Below, one piece after another: positions 36,500 to 49,950 of a DNA stretch of 64,000 nt. The stretch is from Isoetes taiwanensis. Lineage: Eukaryota; Streptophyta; Lycopodiopsida; Isoetales; Isoetaceae. Below the pieces are notes generated by a model. That model had not been told where the DNA came from and made no database searches. It worked only from the letters and a program-made list of their open reading frames with translations. The position numbers were made by a program, and so were the translations under genes. Location: NCBI GenBank assembly GCA_021234155.1, contig JAJEKV010000025.1:6119310-6183309 (forward strand), written 5' to 3'. The first letter of the stretch is position 1. Every line of letters begins with the position of its first letter.

Positions 36500-37250
36500 C
36501 CATAATTTAGCGTGTCCAGACCGCTTGTGCATATAGGGCATTCCTCGCGATAATGGGTATCCCGGGCGGAAGCACCATAGCAAGCCCGTCCCTATGTAAT
36601 TGTTCACGAGCCCTTGGGAATGCATTGGAGGATATCTTGAAAGCTCCCGCCGTGTTGGTGGACTTTATCCGGGACCCTCGAAGGAAACTTTCTTCTCGCT
36701 TTGATATCCGTCGAAGGGAGGCCCCGGACTAGCGAGCATCACGGGTAAGGTGCATACCCCTGCTCAATTTCAAAGGAAGAGGGTCGCTATGGTCGGTGCA
36801 TCGAGGAATGTCCTCTTCTAGGCTAAGAGCTTTAGCTTCCGCTCAAGAATCGCTTTTGGGTCTATTGCTCGAATCCATTTTCCTCAAAGCAGGGGATAAA
36901 CCCTCAATGTACCTCTTCAACTGCTATGCGCCTCATTTATCCTCGACATATATACTTAACCTCATGAACTCATCCGTATATGATCGACGTCATGTTCTTC
37001 TATTTCGTGCCATAAAAAGGTTTGATCCGTTGATGCTAAAGAGCCCCGGCATTTGAAAGCTTTAGCAAAAACCTTGTAATGACACCTTCCCTCACGCCCA
37101 TGAAAGCTGGCATATCCTTCCACCATAATGGTGCTGCACTCGTGAAGATTAATACTGATGGCAATTTTTCCAATATCCTTTCTGGCCATTCCATATGACT
37201 TGCCAACTCCTCGTGATCTCATCCAACCAAGATTCACATCAACTCGACTC
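36500..37250 (-). pseudogene. Ty3/gypsy gag
   Basis: Pieces of the Gag core are visible (EFMRLSIYVED near 36950-36990 across frames), and the zinc knuckle reads CYG...THYREECP at 36538-36581, with the second Cys displaced. Gag binds the element's RNA and builds the particle. Upstream minus frames to 37437 may be its N-terminus. Confidence 0.65.
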
Positions 37251-38299
37251 CGCTTTTCTTGAACTGTGTCAACTTACTGCTCCAAATGGTAGTACAGCGT
37301 AGGTCCACTATTTTCCGGTAATCCTTCTTATCTTTGCATGGTCGGGCCTTAAGAATCGATGAGTCAAGACTCGAGGTAGCATCCGAAGATGAACTACCGC
37401 TCTTAGATCTAGAGTAGCCAGACAGGTACTGCGGCAAAAAGGGTATTGGTCACGATTCGCGGGAAACGGTGAATCTCGTGTCCGTGATCTTGGCGGTATC
37501 CGGGTGGATTTGTTTGTAAGACATACGCTTGGAGCTAAGCCGACGCTTCATAATGGTGAGCTCATACCAAGCAGAAGACGGTCTGGTTGCAATCGGGTAA
37601 GTCGCTTCATGGAGGGGACATGCACCATCTAAAATACAACAAATTCGAGATAAGCATATCATACTGCATAACTATGACGCAGAGTATTACTTAAGAAAAC
37701 TTATTAAGATATTACACAATTACAAAAACATCTCACCAAAAGACTTCACGTAACTGAATTACATTTATACAAAAGGATTTGAACGCAAGGAATAATCTAG
37801 AGTCATGAAGGAGGGTAGAGGATTGAGTATCGATGCTCTCATCGCAGACAAACCATCTTATATTTAGCCCAAGCTTGGGTGATCACATCTTGGATACTTG
37901 CGACATTGATAGTCGAAGGTTGAAGAAGTCACAGTTTATAGAACAAATTCTCCTAAAGATGGTCAATGATCCTCAAAGGCTTGTTTGGTGCATTCCCAAT
38001 AATGCACCATCCTCATTGACTTTAATTTTCGTGTTTTCAAGGCGTATCATTTAAGAATTGTAGCAACCGAAGCCCTTGTCGTCATATGGCTCTTCCTCTC
38101 CCTAATAACCCGAATAGATATATACAATCTATGTCATTTCTTATACTTTTAAAGTCCTCAAAAAGAAAGACAAGTAATGTAGGAAAACACTTTTTTTAAT
38201 ATTGAAAAGGGCATCAAAATGTTGATGCAAGTATACATATTGAGTACAAAGGCCATACTCTATATTGCCTCATATGTATATTTAGGAGCTAGGCCCCGT
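37251..38299. other. expected 5' flank of the gypsy element, unassigned
   Basis: The 5' LTR and PBS should lie here for a minus-strand element, but I see no clear primer-binding site or TG...CA pair. The open frame at 37450-37662 (minus) lacks a recognisable domain. Confidence 0.3.
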
Positions 38300-41130
38300 G
38301 ATCTTGATCCATCGCGTAGGGGATGATGGTGTATGGCCGATGGTGTAACAGTAAACCCCGATCTTACCGCGGTGGCTGCAAAAGAAGCAACCTGTGGATA
38401 AAGAGCTGTGGGCCACCGCAAGGAGTCATGCTCATCCACGGTGTTATGTCCTGGCCTAAGGCGTAAGGGCGAAGTCCCCGCGCACTAGCTCGCGCGTAAA
38501 ACGCGAGCAAGGGAGCTTCTTAGGCCCGCCAGGTGGGATAATGCACGGAGGTTCCACCGATGCTTCGCCTTCGTGCTAGGTCTCTAGCTATAAAGGACTG
38601 CCCTCGCCAAAACAGAAGAAGCGGTGAGGTGATTTGCTCCTCCAAAGGTGACCAGGAGCTACTTCCTATCGAGGTCCATGGTGACTCCTTCCTCCTCGCT
38701 CTCTTTAGATGATCAAGCTAAGGGATAGACTATAATTTTGGCGAATGTCACTATATAATATTTGGGACGTGGAGGTCCCATGGTCGTAAAGGCTTCCCGA
38801 GGAGGTTGTGATGGAGGATCGTGAAGTACAAGACTTAGCCGGTTAGAAGAGTATCGGGTTGCCTCGATGGTTTCTTGATGAACCGAGCAATTGTTGTACT
38901 TCTAGAGGGAGCTCAACCGGTGTGTAAAGTCACAAAATCATCCATGCAATATTTGGCAAGCAAGCTCATAAAGCACTTGGTGCTTTGTTCGCCTTTCATG
39001 CTCTGGGCCACTACATGGTATGTCCAAATAATATCCTCCAATAGGAGGAACTCCCCGCTTCCTTTGCGATAGATAAATCGAAGGGCATCCAATCCGGCCA
39101 CCGTGTCTCCGGTCTCGCGGTGGCAAAGATTCGTTCTCAGCTAACCGCTTCCATCGGATAAAGTCATCCTCTCTCGGGATACCGCTTCTTCCTCATCCTC
39201 GAGGACTCGTGTACCTGCTCCTTCTTTACAAGCAGTGGTGCCATCCTCCATCGTCCATAAGAATGGCCGCAGTAGCTACTTCAAGGTATTGTTATCTCAT
39301 GTCACCACACCGTGGATTGCGCCCCATCTAAGTTTGCCCTTGAGAACGCCGTATACATGTGTGTCTCCACCTTATCTCCCTCACCACAACTCTCTAAGTA
39401 GAGTCAGCGATCCCCTAAAGGAATGCAAAGGGGAAGCATCTCTTGAGTGTAAACCCAAGAAAGCCAAGATAGTCAAGGACTTTGCACGTTAGCTATAAGG
39501 TCTATCTTCTAGAGCAAGAAGGTTTGTAGGGAGCTCAAAGGAAACTTGAGAGTCCTGCTGTTTCCTCCATCCCGATACCATTGGAGCAGGGTTGGATCGC
39601 CATTGGCGCTTGCAACGCGGGAGGAGGAAGAAGGAACAAGATAGGCAAGAGATAAGAAATGAACTGAGTCATCCGGGCCGAGGGCCGCATGCCTTGAATT
39701 GCTCCTCCTCACATCCGGGCTATGTTATCTGCCTCACGAAAATTCCTTGAATATATACAAATTCAGGTATCCTAAACCCTTCAAAGATTTACACATACCG
39801 TAATGGTCACCCAATTCTCTATTGTTCATGACCAATTCTATTGACTTCTATGCCCCCTTCTTCCTAAGGATCTTCATGCCCTTCATCTTACCAAATTGAT
39901 GCCAGCCTCATCAAGATTCCGTGATCCTAGGAGGCCGGAAATTGAACTCATCATAGATTTGTTCTCGCATCAAAGATAGAAGTATCTGTATTCTCTTTGT
40001 GTCATAAAGACGCTACCGAGACACATCTAGTGTCTCAAGATTTTAAGGTAACCTTCCGATGCCCTCCGCTTGAACAGCCTACTATTTACTCCCGGAACCC
40101 GTGGGAATTTCGAGCTGCCCTCCATAGCCACACCGGTGGTCAGCCCTTTCCTGACAAATGGTAGAGTGTAACTCCCCATTCCCCGCCGGCCTGAGAGTGC
40201 CTCCACTGACTAACTCTTCCTCTTAGAGTCGTCAGGATTTGTGGATTACCAAATTGCTTTGTGAGTTATATGGCCATACCCCTTTATTGTTGATTCCGAT
40301 TCCCTTAATCTTCTAGATGCCTCTCTACCCAGATATACCATACTCACTACCCTCATCCAAGATATCCGCCCATTTGTTCTTCAGCTCCATCGCCTCGCTT
40401 TGTTTGGCCTCCTTTGGCATTGTGGGAGATGCGCGATCGACTGCGGTGTCCGACGCTTCCTTTGAGCAGAATCTTTTCCTTGATGTAGGTATTTCATACT
40501 AGCTTCAAAGATCGCTCTCCCGAATTTTGTGGAAACCATGTCTACTATCATCGCCCTCCTCAAAACCCGAGCATCGCTAAGCTTGAAATTTGGAAGATGA
40601 AATTGGCTTTATTCCGCTAGCAGCCAGCAGAGCTTGATTTTCAAATTGGGTTTCTTTAATCGAGGTTATGGAATGGGCGCCACTACCAATCGAGCAAGGT
40701 CGCATTGAATTCTAATTTCTCGGACCGATATGACTCTTAGCCTAACACGCCTACTCCAGTGGGGCGTAACCGCTCCACAATTGTGGACAACAACTATCGC
40801 ATACACCGGAAGTTGTGGAGCCACGCCGAAGGAGTTTCATTGCATCACGATGTATTAAACAGCCGCACTAATAACCTGCAACCGTACGGTACTTTATCGC
40901 CAGAAGTTTTATCACTTCAAGTACCGGGTACCATATGCACGACACCGGACACATGGCCGACGATAACGCCCGTGCCATAACGGATTCAGACGCACATACC
41001 ACTGGTCAAGGTGGCATGCCAAAGGGCCAAGATGGCATGCCACGTATGCATAGTCGCTACCGAGACCGAGGTGTTTAGGTGCCCGAGGGATGTACTGCGG
41101 ATAGGAGGCGCTATGTACCCTATATAGCTC
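38300..41130. other. moderately GC-rich unassigned block, probably transposon-derived
   Basis: Composition changes at 38300 and falls back after 41130. The hairpin CTCGCGCGTAAAACGCGAG lies near 38489. TAGTGGCGCCCATTCC on the minus strand near 40670-40690 resembles a TGGCGCC primer-binding site. A TATA-like CCCTATATAGC lies near 41120. Short frames are open on both strands but none has a domain I recognise. Confidence 0.35.
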
Positions 41131-42176
41131 TCATAAAACAAGTAATGTAAGCTTCTTGTGCATAAGCTTAAAAAGAAAGAGTATCCTCCTCAAATATGTG
41201 AAAATTACCACCTTCATGTCAGATTTCCAATGTCTATTCCATTTTAAGGACCTCTTTCAACCCATGTTCTTCCTTTCTCTAAATATCAAAAGTCTATTCC
41301 TTATTTTATTTCAAATTCATTCTGCTTTGCTATAACAGATTTAAATTATGCATGTCCATTTGATAAGAGGAAGGCTCTTTTTACCTTGGAGTATGGGAAG
41401 AGGACAAGGCTAATTCTGGGAGCCCTGCTTGATTCCAGAATCCAAAGTAAATGCCTTAACCCGCTAGCATCACATATTAACATGGATGGTAACTGCTAAG
41501 ATATCCTCGAACATATTTGCTTTATATAGTTACACAACACTTGAATCCAAAATGATCCCATGCAATAAACTCAGGAATGTGAAAAAGTCAATATAATTGC
41601 TAACCTCGATGCCTACCTAGCTTGCAGGAAGCTAGGCATATAAAGAAAGAAAAGACAAGAAGACAAGAAGACTTAATGTGTAGACACAAATTCTCGGCCT
41701 TCAGATTTTTTAAATGCAAATGCAATGGAATAATTGTAGAGAAGAAAGTACTTCTACTATAGCATTTCAGACTAGGATCAAGGCATTCAAATACCACGCT
41801 ATGGAAATAATTGTAGAGGAGAGAATACTTTTATTAGAGATTCAATGGATCACAGTGTATGTATTTTTTATTTTGAGAGGTAGAATTAACTGAGAGGATG
41901 TTAAAGTGCAGCTACCACAACATCAAAATTATAGAGAGAGATCATATCCAAAAAGACATAGATCAGAGACTTCGGATTTTGGGATGGAAGCATTTTGCCA
42001 ACATCCGCAAAGGTAGAGGAAATGCCATATCTAAAAACGTTTCCGTGTCTTTCAAGGTGAATGCCCGTAAGTGAAATTTAGGCGTGAAGTTGCAATGTAA
42101 TATGGATTAGAATAGCAAGGATGTACAACAACCAGAATGTTAAGTACAAATGATAAATAAAACCATAATGCTCATG
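41131..42176. other. AT-rich spacer, no gene seen
   Basis: No domain, terminal repeat or long open frame. It precedes the 400-bp tandem repeat. Confidence 0.4.
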
Positions 42177-42998
42177 TAGAAATCTCAAAAAGTTATATTT
42201 TCTCATTTTTTCCAGCCTTTAGTCCCCTTCCTTATTCCCTACTAAACTCGACGAATCCATTGTAATTTTGAAATGGTACGCATCATGAAAGCATCTTTCA
42301 TGTAAAGTGCTAGTCAACTTCACATAAATAAAACGTACATGGCTTGCTCCTTTTGCCAACTCAAAGCATAAATATTCTAGGTGCTTTCAATCTTGAGAAT
42401 TGACTTAGAATCAATATCAAGAGGCACAAACCATCCTTAGCCTAACAAATATGCTTCAATGGACACATGATTTCATTGTAAACTAGAACTAGCTATAATA
42501 CTCCATCACTTCCATCAGAACTAGAACTAGAATGTTACAGCCAAAATGATGAAGCAACCAAGACGCTTTCATAGAAATCCTTTCAAAAGCTATGTTTCTC
42601 TATTTTTTCCAGCCTTTTAGTCCTTTATCTTCCCAACAACCTCGATTCAACTACTGTACCTTTGTAATTCTTGAAATTGGCACACTCCGCTTTGCACTTT
42701 CATGTAAGTGCTAGTGAACTTCACAATAAATACATGGCTTGCTCCCTTCGCTGCATAACCTCAAGCATAAAAATATATTCTAGGTAAAGTCAATTTTTGA
42801 GAATTGACTTCTAGAATGAATGTCAAGAGACACAAACCATCCTTAACCTAATAACATGCTTCCTCAATATCAATAATACGACTTCCAATCGTGAAGCAGA
42901 ACTAGCTAAAATATCTATGACTCATTGGCGAAGTAGAATTCAGAATGTTAGCGGGCCAAATGATGAAGCAAATCCATAACGCTTCATAGAAATCTCAA
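42177..42998. repeat. tandem repeat, ~400-bp unit, two copies plus a start
   Basis: Units start at TAGAAATC at 42177, 42572 and 42987 (395 and 415 bp). Both contain TTTTTTCCAGCCTTT, TACATGGCTTGCTCC and AGAGGCACAAACCATCCTTA-type words with many indels between copies. The third copy is cut after about 12 bp where the LINE region begins. No ORF. Confidence 0.85.
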
Positions 42999-42999
42999 A

Positions 43000-45000
43000 C
43001 AAAAATTAAGATGCTTGATGCTCCATCATTCCCCGATCTAAGGGAGGAACGCCTATATCGTCAATATCTTTTCGGGGCCAAATCGTAGTAACACCGTAGA
43101 TGAATAAATGCCCCGAAGATGTGGTGTTCCGCGAGCGTTCTTACATCGACCATAGGAGTCAATCTACCAAGATGTAATGCCCTTTGGTTTAGTTGGAAAT
43201 CATGCTGGGATAGATGCCATGGATGCATCGGGTAGTCCAATGTACTATTAAACAAACCTTTGTAGCCGTGGACTAATGCCAGCTTGAACCTCCCGGACAG
43301 CTTAAAGATACAATGCTCAAGAGTCCGGAATCGTAAAGGCAGAGCGGGCATACTTCCAGATGCGAGGATCATAGCGATGTCTAAGACATTAACACGCAGT
43401 ACCTCGGTGGATAACCAACTCCGCCACCATAGTACGTGACTTTAGGGGTGGAGCAACTCATCCCAAAGCCATCGCCATGTATGACAATAAAATGGGTCGC
43501 GGAACTCAGAGGAGCAATTCTATCCGGGCAACCGAGGGGTTGTGGTGCTAAAGAAGCGACATATAATCGATCCGGCTAAAGTGCTTGTATCAGGAATATT
43601 TTCATGACAAATTGTCACGGCTTGCATATTTTCATGGCACCCTTTCAAGAATACCAATCCTGTAATTATAATGAGACAAATTTTTCAGCGACCTTCTCCC
43701 ATAGACACACATCCCTCGACAAGAGAGCGTGAACTTTGCCCTAAATTCAGGCCAAGACAAGAGGCTTACCCGCTTCATAATTACGCTTGAATAGAGACAA
43801 CACTCTAAGAACCCATCGCCTCTGTAAGGGGATGAACCGGGATGTCGCCTAATGGAGATGCCGAGGATCTCGAGGTAATGGTTCCCACCACCATGGTGGA
43901 GTCTCCACAGGTGGATATAGAGGGCATACGAAAAGATATTTGACTCCTATGATGTCAATAAGCCACTTAAAATGGAAAAGCACTTTGAAATGGGCCGCAG
44001 AGTCGAAATAATGCCCATAGGATCGGGGTTTGACGTTCTTCTTGCCTAGAGGGATAAAGGACCAAAAAGCTTGTCTGCAATAGGCCATGAAACCATGAGA
44101 GTCATCTTCACCATTTGGGAGTCTCCAAACTTGCTCGGCAAAGTACAGTCCACCCATACACCCGCACTAATTCTACCATTTCCGAAAAGATTACCACCAA
44201 GCCACCTTAATCACAATACCTTCCCCAAGACTACCATATAAAGTTTCTAACGACGTAATGAGCTTCCACGACTTGATCTCAGGAGCTATCAAGAAGGATA
44301 CCATAGGTACTACTAAGGATTGACTTAATAATCGTGAATGCTAATCTGCGAAGAGACATTTGTCGACCACTAGAAGAAGTGCTTCTTCAAACCCCACGAT
44401 CTCCTCCCATGCAAACCTATATAGTAACATGGATGCTAATCGAACTCTTAACAACTTGATGGCCTATCCATGCGCAAGTAATTTCCATGAATAATCATGA
44501 ACATCACGAGTCGGAGTATCCAATGTCCGATAAAGTTGTACACTTCCTCGCCAATCTCCACAAGGACACACCGGAAGCCAATGAAAAGTAATCTAAGAGA
44601 ATTCTATGCCGCAAAATTCTCAACATTAGTTGACTAGGAAGGAGGAATGTGTCAGTTCGATATTGATTTTCGTAAACTCTTAGGTGCCATCCTCCATTGT
44701 AAGACCATGGAGAAGTCCTTCCGTATTGCAATGTTGAATAACTCAGCGACAAAACCTTTGGCGACAATTGTAGTGCTACCGTGCTAAAGGGCATCCCCTA
44801 ATAATTAATGATGAGTGAGAAGGCATCCGATGGTCTACCATGGAACATGACACGTCGAAAGTAGAGACATGCAGATTTATAATATCGGATGCGAATTGTT
44901 CCTCAAACTCCCAGCTAACACTGTCATAAGCCTTTGAAAAATTAAGCTTAAGGTATACAACCGGAAGGTTTTGCTTACGTGCCCAATAAATTCCGGACAA
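43000..45000 (-). pseudogene. L1-type LINE, 5'-truncated, frameshifted
   Basis: Plant L1-like reverse transcriptase. The minus frame 44776-45039 holds WARKQNLPVVYLKLNFSK followed by AYDSVSWEF, which is box A. The frame 44504-44794 holds a degraded DD box (TDTFLLPSQL) followed by LLDYFSLASG, as in L1 elements after the active site. Frames 43849-44157 and 43061-43372 fit the C-terminal region. No endonuclease lies upstream. The coding match ends at about 44993, where a direct duplication begins, so the element looks 5'-truncated, as LINE insertions usually are. Confidence 0.7.
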
Positions 45001-47690
45001 ATGTTGGTGAAATGAAAAGCTGGCATGCAGTAAGGGCACTCAAATTTGAAGCAATCTCAAATTCCATATTTGGAGCTCGTGAACTAAAAAAGTTTGATAA
45101 AAAGCTCCGGTAATAAGCGCTAAGGATGCTGACGCTGCATGCACTTAACAAAATGCAGATGGAGAAAAAATGAATCTGGCAGAGTAGCAAATGCTCGTCG
45201 AAGAATTCAGACCAATAGAAGCATTGGAATGGTGCTGAGGAATGATCGAAAGGAAAAAAGAACTCAAAAGAGTTGCCATGCAAATTGAAAGCAACCAGAA
45301 TATACGGCTTTGAAATTATTCTTTGCTTATATTTAATCTGAGCCTTCACATTATCCCGTCATTCCCATCTCTCAGATTGAATACGGAGGGCGTATCCCAT
45401 TTTTGCACAAAGCAGCCCTAGGATTTGCCCTTTGAGCAACCTAGAAAATATTACAAGTTATATCCACACGTAAGAATTGGATTTCTTCACTGATTTATTA
45501 TTGGGAAAATCCATTAAAATATTTCTATGAGTTTAGAGTAATTGTTGTGGTCACCTTATGAGTTTCAAATCACTGTAATGCCCTTGTGTATAGTAGGTGT
45601 GTAGGGGGCATTTTGGTAATTTTAAAACTCATAAGGGCATTTTGGTAATTACACAAACTCATAGGGGTAATTTGATAGTTTTCCCTTTTTTATTTAGATA
45701 TTAAAATACATAGAAAACTGATACTATATTCCTACAAAAAATATCCAGACATAGAATCGCTATAGTTCATTCTAAAAAGGCTTTTTGAAAATCGAACCCA
45801 AACTAGTCCATCGCTCTAGTTCATTCCAAAAAGGCCTTTTAGGAATTGAACCCAAACAAGTCCATCAGGCACTATGTGATCCATCATAAGGAAAAGTGTT
45901 CATGGTGCTTTGAGAAGCCAAGCAGAATAACATTGGCTTTCAAGCTGTCAACAATGTTAATAGATGCTAAAAATCAAAATACAAAGCAATTCTCTAGATT
46001 CCTTCAACAAAGATCCCGTGGCTATCACTAACACTCAGTAAGCAAAACATCCAACTTATCAAAATGAGAGCCCATATTATACCAACTGAAATACGAAATC
46101 ACAAAAGTGCTTGGGGATGGCCTTAGCAGCTTATTTTCATGTAGCATCTTCAAATACCTCCAAAAACAGACTTATGAGAATCAACTCTATCAGAAGCTTT
46201 ATCACAACCCTAATCATTAATGAGTACAAGATTGAAATATGAGTGCCCATCTATGGTGAACCTTGTTCCTTTCCCTCACACAAGGAACCCTGCAAATACA
46301 AACAAATACAAAATCCAATATGGGAATACGAATCCTTTATAGGAAAGTGCATTATTGCATATGCATATTCGTTATAAAAATTTAGAAATGCTTGCTTCTA
46401 TGAATAAAGTCCAAAACAGGCCTTGAATTTAGCAAATAGAGATAATGCATTATTGCAATTGCCTTCTATATTGCACAGGTAAAATGCCTCCCCTATACTT
46501 GCCAATATGTTCACAGGCTGGTTCAACCACGTCAAAGTGCTATAATGGAGGATTGCAACATCTCCATTGTCGTCTTGTAGTGCATTAATAGGAGGGCCGA
46601 ATTTGTTGCACTCAATATAACTGAAGGATTTTCTGGAATCCACAACATCACACTCTACTTCATCATCATTTTCAGAATGATGAAAGTACTTCACAACATT
46701 GTTCTCACATATACAACACCACCCATCGGACTTTTCTCACAACAAATGTACAGAAATGAAGCAAATTTACCTTATTTCAAAGATCACAACAAGCGGATTT
46801 ATCTTATCCCAAAGACCACAATGTTTGCATTGGAGATATCCTGGCTCCCTCCCATGCTAAGCCTGCTAAGCACACATTAAAAGCTTCAAATGAGCATCGA
46901 TTGAAATAGAACGTGAGAGTATAAATGATCGGGAATCAATATGGCAAAAATGTGAGTAATTCCATGGAATTGGATGACGATAAATATAGCACATAGTCAT
47001 AGTCTGCCCACATCTGCATGTAATATTTAATTGCAGTTAAGGAATGTGAGTAATTTTCGCGGAATTGATGCATAAATATAGCACATAGTCCACCAATATT
47101 GCATGTGTGTGTAATCCCGCCCATTTGGTACTTACAACAAGGACGTATCTTTATCAAATAAACGGCAAAAAATTGTACCTACTACAGCTACTAAAGTTAC
47201 TCATGCACCAATCGTCTATAGTCTCATGAACATTGAATGTTGATATGTGCTGCACTTTAGCAAGGTAAAGTAACAAGCATAAGGCATGTAAAGCACTGCA
47301 ATAAAATAGTTTTTTCATATTTAATGAGCATCACAATAGCTTATAATCAAAATAGCTTAAATGAGCATAGCATCTAGCAACCTGTAGGCAATATTTTAAA
47401 CAGAAATAACACTTGCATGCAACCACATGGAACATTAGCAGTTGACTACAACTTACGTATCCCAAATCCACACTTTTTTGCAACCTATCCACTATAAGCA
47501 ACCTAGATGAAAACTCGTGATAAATTACTAATGTTGAACCCACATGCAAGATATACTTGGCAGAGTAAAAACGCTACAAACCAACCAAAGAACTTGAGTA
47601 AATTCTACTTCACCGCCATTTCTAACCGAGCCTAAGCTATGAAAATGCAGCTATAGAAGCTATCAATTGCATTGCAAAACCATAGAATCC
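44993..47690. repeat. direct duplication, copy A (interrupted)
   Basis: 44993-45390 matches 48916-49300, and 47190-47690 matches 49370-49950, in the same orientation and order. Copy A carries about 1.8 kb between the two blocks, including a MITE (45503-45685), while copy B has about 70 bp there. A ~96-bp tandem duplication lies at about 46946-47140 and a ~58-bp one at 45748-45868. No gene is supported; the minus frame 46398-46694 (98 codons) is unrecognised. Confidence 0.7.
45503..45685. mobile_element. MULE-type MITE, 183 bp
   Basis: Ends GGGAAAATCC...TAGTTTTCCC are inverted repeats continuing through CTATGAGTTT on each side. Flanks are TTTATTATT (45494-45502) and TTTTTTATT (45686-45694), an 8-of-9 match, consistent with a decayed 9-bp Mutator duplication. 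Internal GGGCATTTTGGTAATT words are repeated. Confidence 0.75.
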
Positions 47691-48915
47691 TATGGTTCAG
47701 AAATGCATTTTGCATGGATTTTTTTGCCAAAAACAATAGTGCAAAGATGTCTTTCATTCTTCCTTCCAAGAACTTGGAGGTTCTTCATCGACGAAGCACT
47801 CCTCAATCGCAGCTCTTCAGATCAATGATAGAGCATCTATATGACATGATCCCACCAAAGGGAGATGGATCATTGATACGCCTTATCCAGGCTTTTGATT
47901 TTAATTCTATCTAAGCATGCCTTCAAAGATTTTATTCTAATGTTATTTTATTTTTACCATGATTCTAGCATCATGGATAATGGGCATATTTTGGATAGAA
48001 AAACAACAGCAGCATAAATGCTATTAACGTGGTCAACTACTGGTATTTTGGGTTGCCTGTGAGGGGGGGCAACCCTCTTGTTGGAGGGTGGAGTGACATA
48101 TAGAAGGCTTTGATTTGATTTGAATTGAATATATTCTAAAACATTCTAAAAAACGTGGTTGTGGATTGTCTAAGATTAATTAGGTTTTCGTGACACTTTG
48201 TGATACTTAGATGGCAGAGATTATTCGGGGACACCTTTTGTGATGGTGGTAGATAGCTTCTGGTTTTCTTTGTGGCATGGGCGAGGGCAGCAGCAACGAC
48301 AGTGGCATTTGTCATTTCAGGCCATGACAAGGGCAAGGGCAGCAGCAGGGGGAATCGGAAGCGCTTCCGGGCACAATCGATCTGCAGAGGAGCGGGCTTT
48401 GGAAGATCTAATAGCATGCAAACACCCCCCAATTGGGTGAAACGATTGAATCCAGTAATAATAACATGTATGGTTTAAGTTTCATTACATAAAGAACATA
48501 TTGAAAAATCTGTTTTATTATATGCTTAACTGAACAAGACAAGTCAAAAGCAAGTCTCAAAAGTATGCATGCTATTTCTTTGGCGCAAAGTAACAAACCT
48601 TGGATCCTCTATTGTGTAGAGCTATAGAAGAAATCCTTTCAGACAGCTTAAATTCATCAGACTTGAATAAGAAAGATGTTATTGGCAATCTGTGCTGCCG
48701 CAGAGCATTGGGCTTCATACACAATAGGACAAGCTTGAACTTTGAAAATAAATGGCCATGTCTATCAAACTTTGAGGCCCTTCTAACACAGCTCCTCCCC
48801 TTTAATTTCTTAATATACTTCCCCATATTTTTCCCTCATATTTGCAGATTTGACAAAGAAAGATGAAGATACCGGAGCCCATCTGCATGGCTAATTTGGT
48901 TCAGAGAAGTCAATA
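47691..48915. other. spacer between the two duplication copies
   Basis: Open frames exist on both strands: plus 47672-47914, plus 48240-48440 and minus 48136-48432 (both over CAGCAGC-type words), and an overlapping pair at 48572-48866. None shows a domain. The 80-codon plus frame at 47672-47914 (tail IPPKGDGSLIRLIQAF) is the most protein-like but is unrecognised. Confidence 0.35.
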
Positions 48916-49950
48916 TCCAGACAAATGCTGGTGGAGATGAAAAATTACATGCAGCAGGGCCTAAATTTGAAGCTGCTGAAATTAAAACCCCAAATTCTAT
49001 ATTTGAGCTCAGGAACGGAAAGCTTGGTAAGAAGCTCCTAAAATAAGCAGCAAGGAGATGGTCATTGTAGCCAGACTGAACAAGAAAGGAAGCATTTTTA
49101 GAGAGGAAGCAATCGAGAATTTAGAATGTTAGTAGAAGCACTGGAATGGCGCTTGGAGGAATGATCGGGGAAAAAAACTCAAAAGAGTTGCCACTGCAAA
49201 TTGAAGGCAACCGTAAGCACGGGCTTTAAAATTGATCTTCGCTTATATTGAATCTTGATCCTCAAATCACAGTCCCGCCATCTCCACCTTCAAATGGTGA
49301 CAAGGACAGATTATCAGCACAAAGTTAAAGAATCATACTCTAGTTTTACTCATGCATCAATCACAGTTACCACAGTTACTCATGCATCAATCGTGATATA
49401 GAAACTTGTCCATAAACATCGACATCGAATGTTGATATATGCTGCACTTTAGCAAGCGTAAAGCAACAAACTATAAGGCATGTAAAGCAATAAGCAATAA
49501 AACTTGTTTCTATATTTATGAGCACCACGATAGCTATACACTCAAATACAATTGTGGCAAGCACCACTTAGCAAAGTTACTTTCACAACAAGCATTCCAT
49601 AACCCTAGCAGCATAGAATCTTAGCCACCTGTAGGCAGTATTTTAAACAGAAATAACACTTGCATGCAACCATTACGGAACATTATTAGCAGTCGACTAC
49701 AACTTACAGTGCCAAACTACAATTAATCTATCCACTATATGCAACCTAGAGTTTTAATCTATCCAATTATAAGCAACCTAGATGAAAACTCTGCAAAATT
49801 ACTAACAGGAACCCATGCAGTATTATACTGCAGAGCAAAAACGCTGCAAAACCAGCCAGCAACTTGCCAGATTTTACTACTGCCATTTCTAACCGAGTTT
49901 AAAGTTATAAAAAATGCAGCTATAGAAGCTTAATCAACTGCAAAGACCAA
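48916..49950. repeat. direct duplication, copy B
   Basis: Counterpart of 44993-45390 plus 47190-47690 without the 1.8 kb between them. Shared words include CAAAAGAGTTGCCA, AGAAATAACACTTGCATGCA and AATGCAGCTATAGAAGCT. Confidence 0.7.

Larger units (their letters stand above)
33400..37250 (-). mobile_element. Ty3/gypsy retrotransposon, degenerate gag-pol
   Basis: On the minus strand the order is Gag, (protease), reverse transcriptase, RNase H, integrase, the order of Ty3/gypsy. Reading frames switch constantly. I could not find the LTRs or a PBS, so only the coding core is delimited. No chromodomain was recognised after the integrase. Confidence 0.85.
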
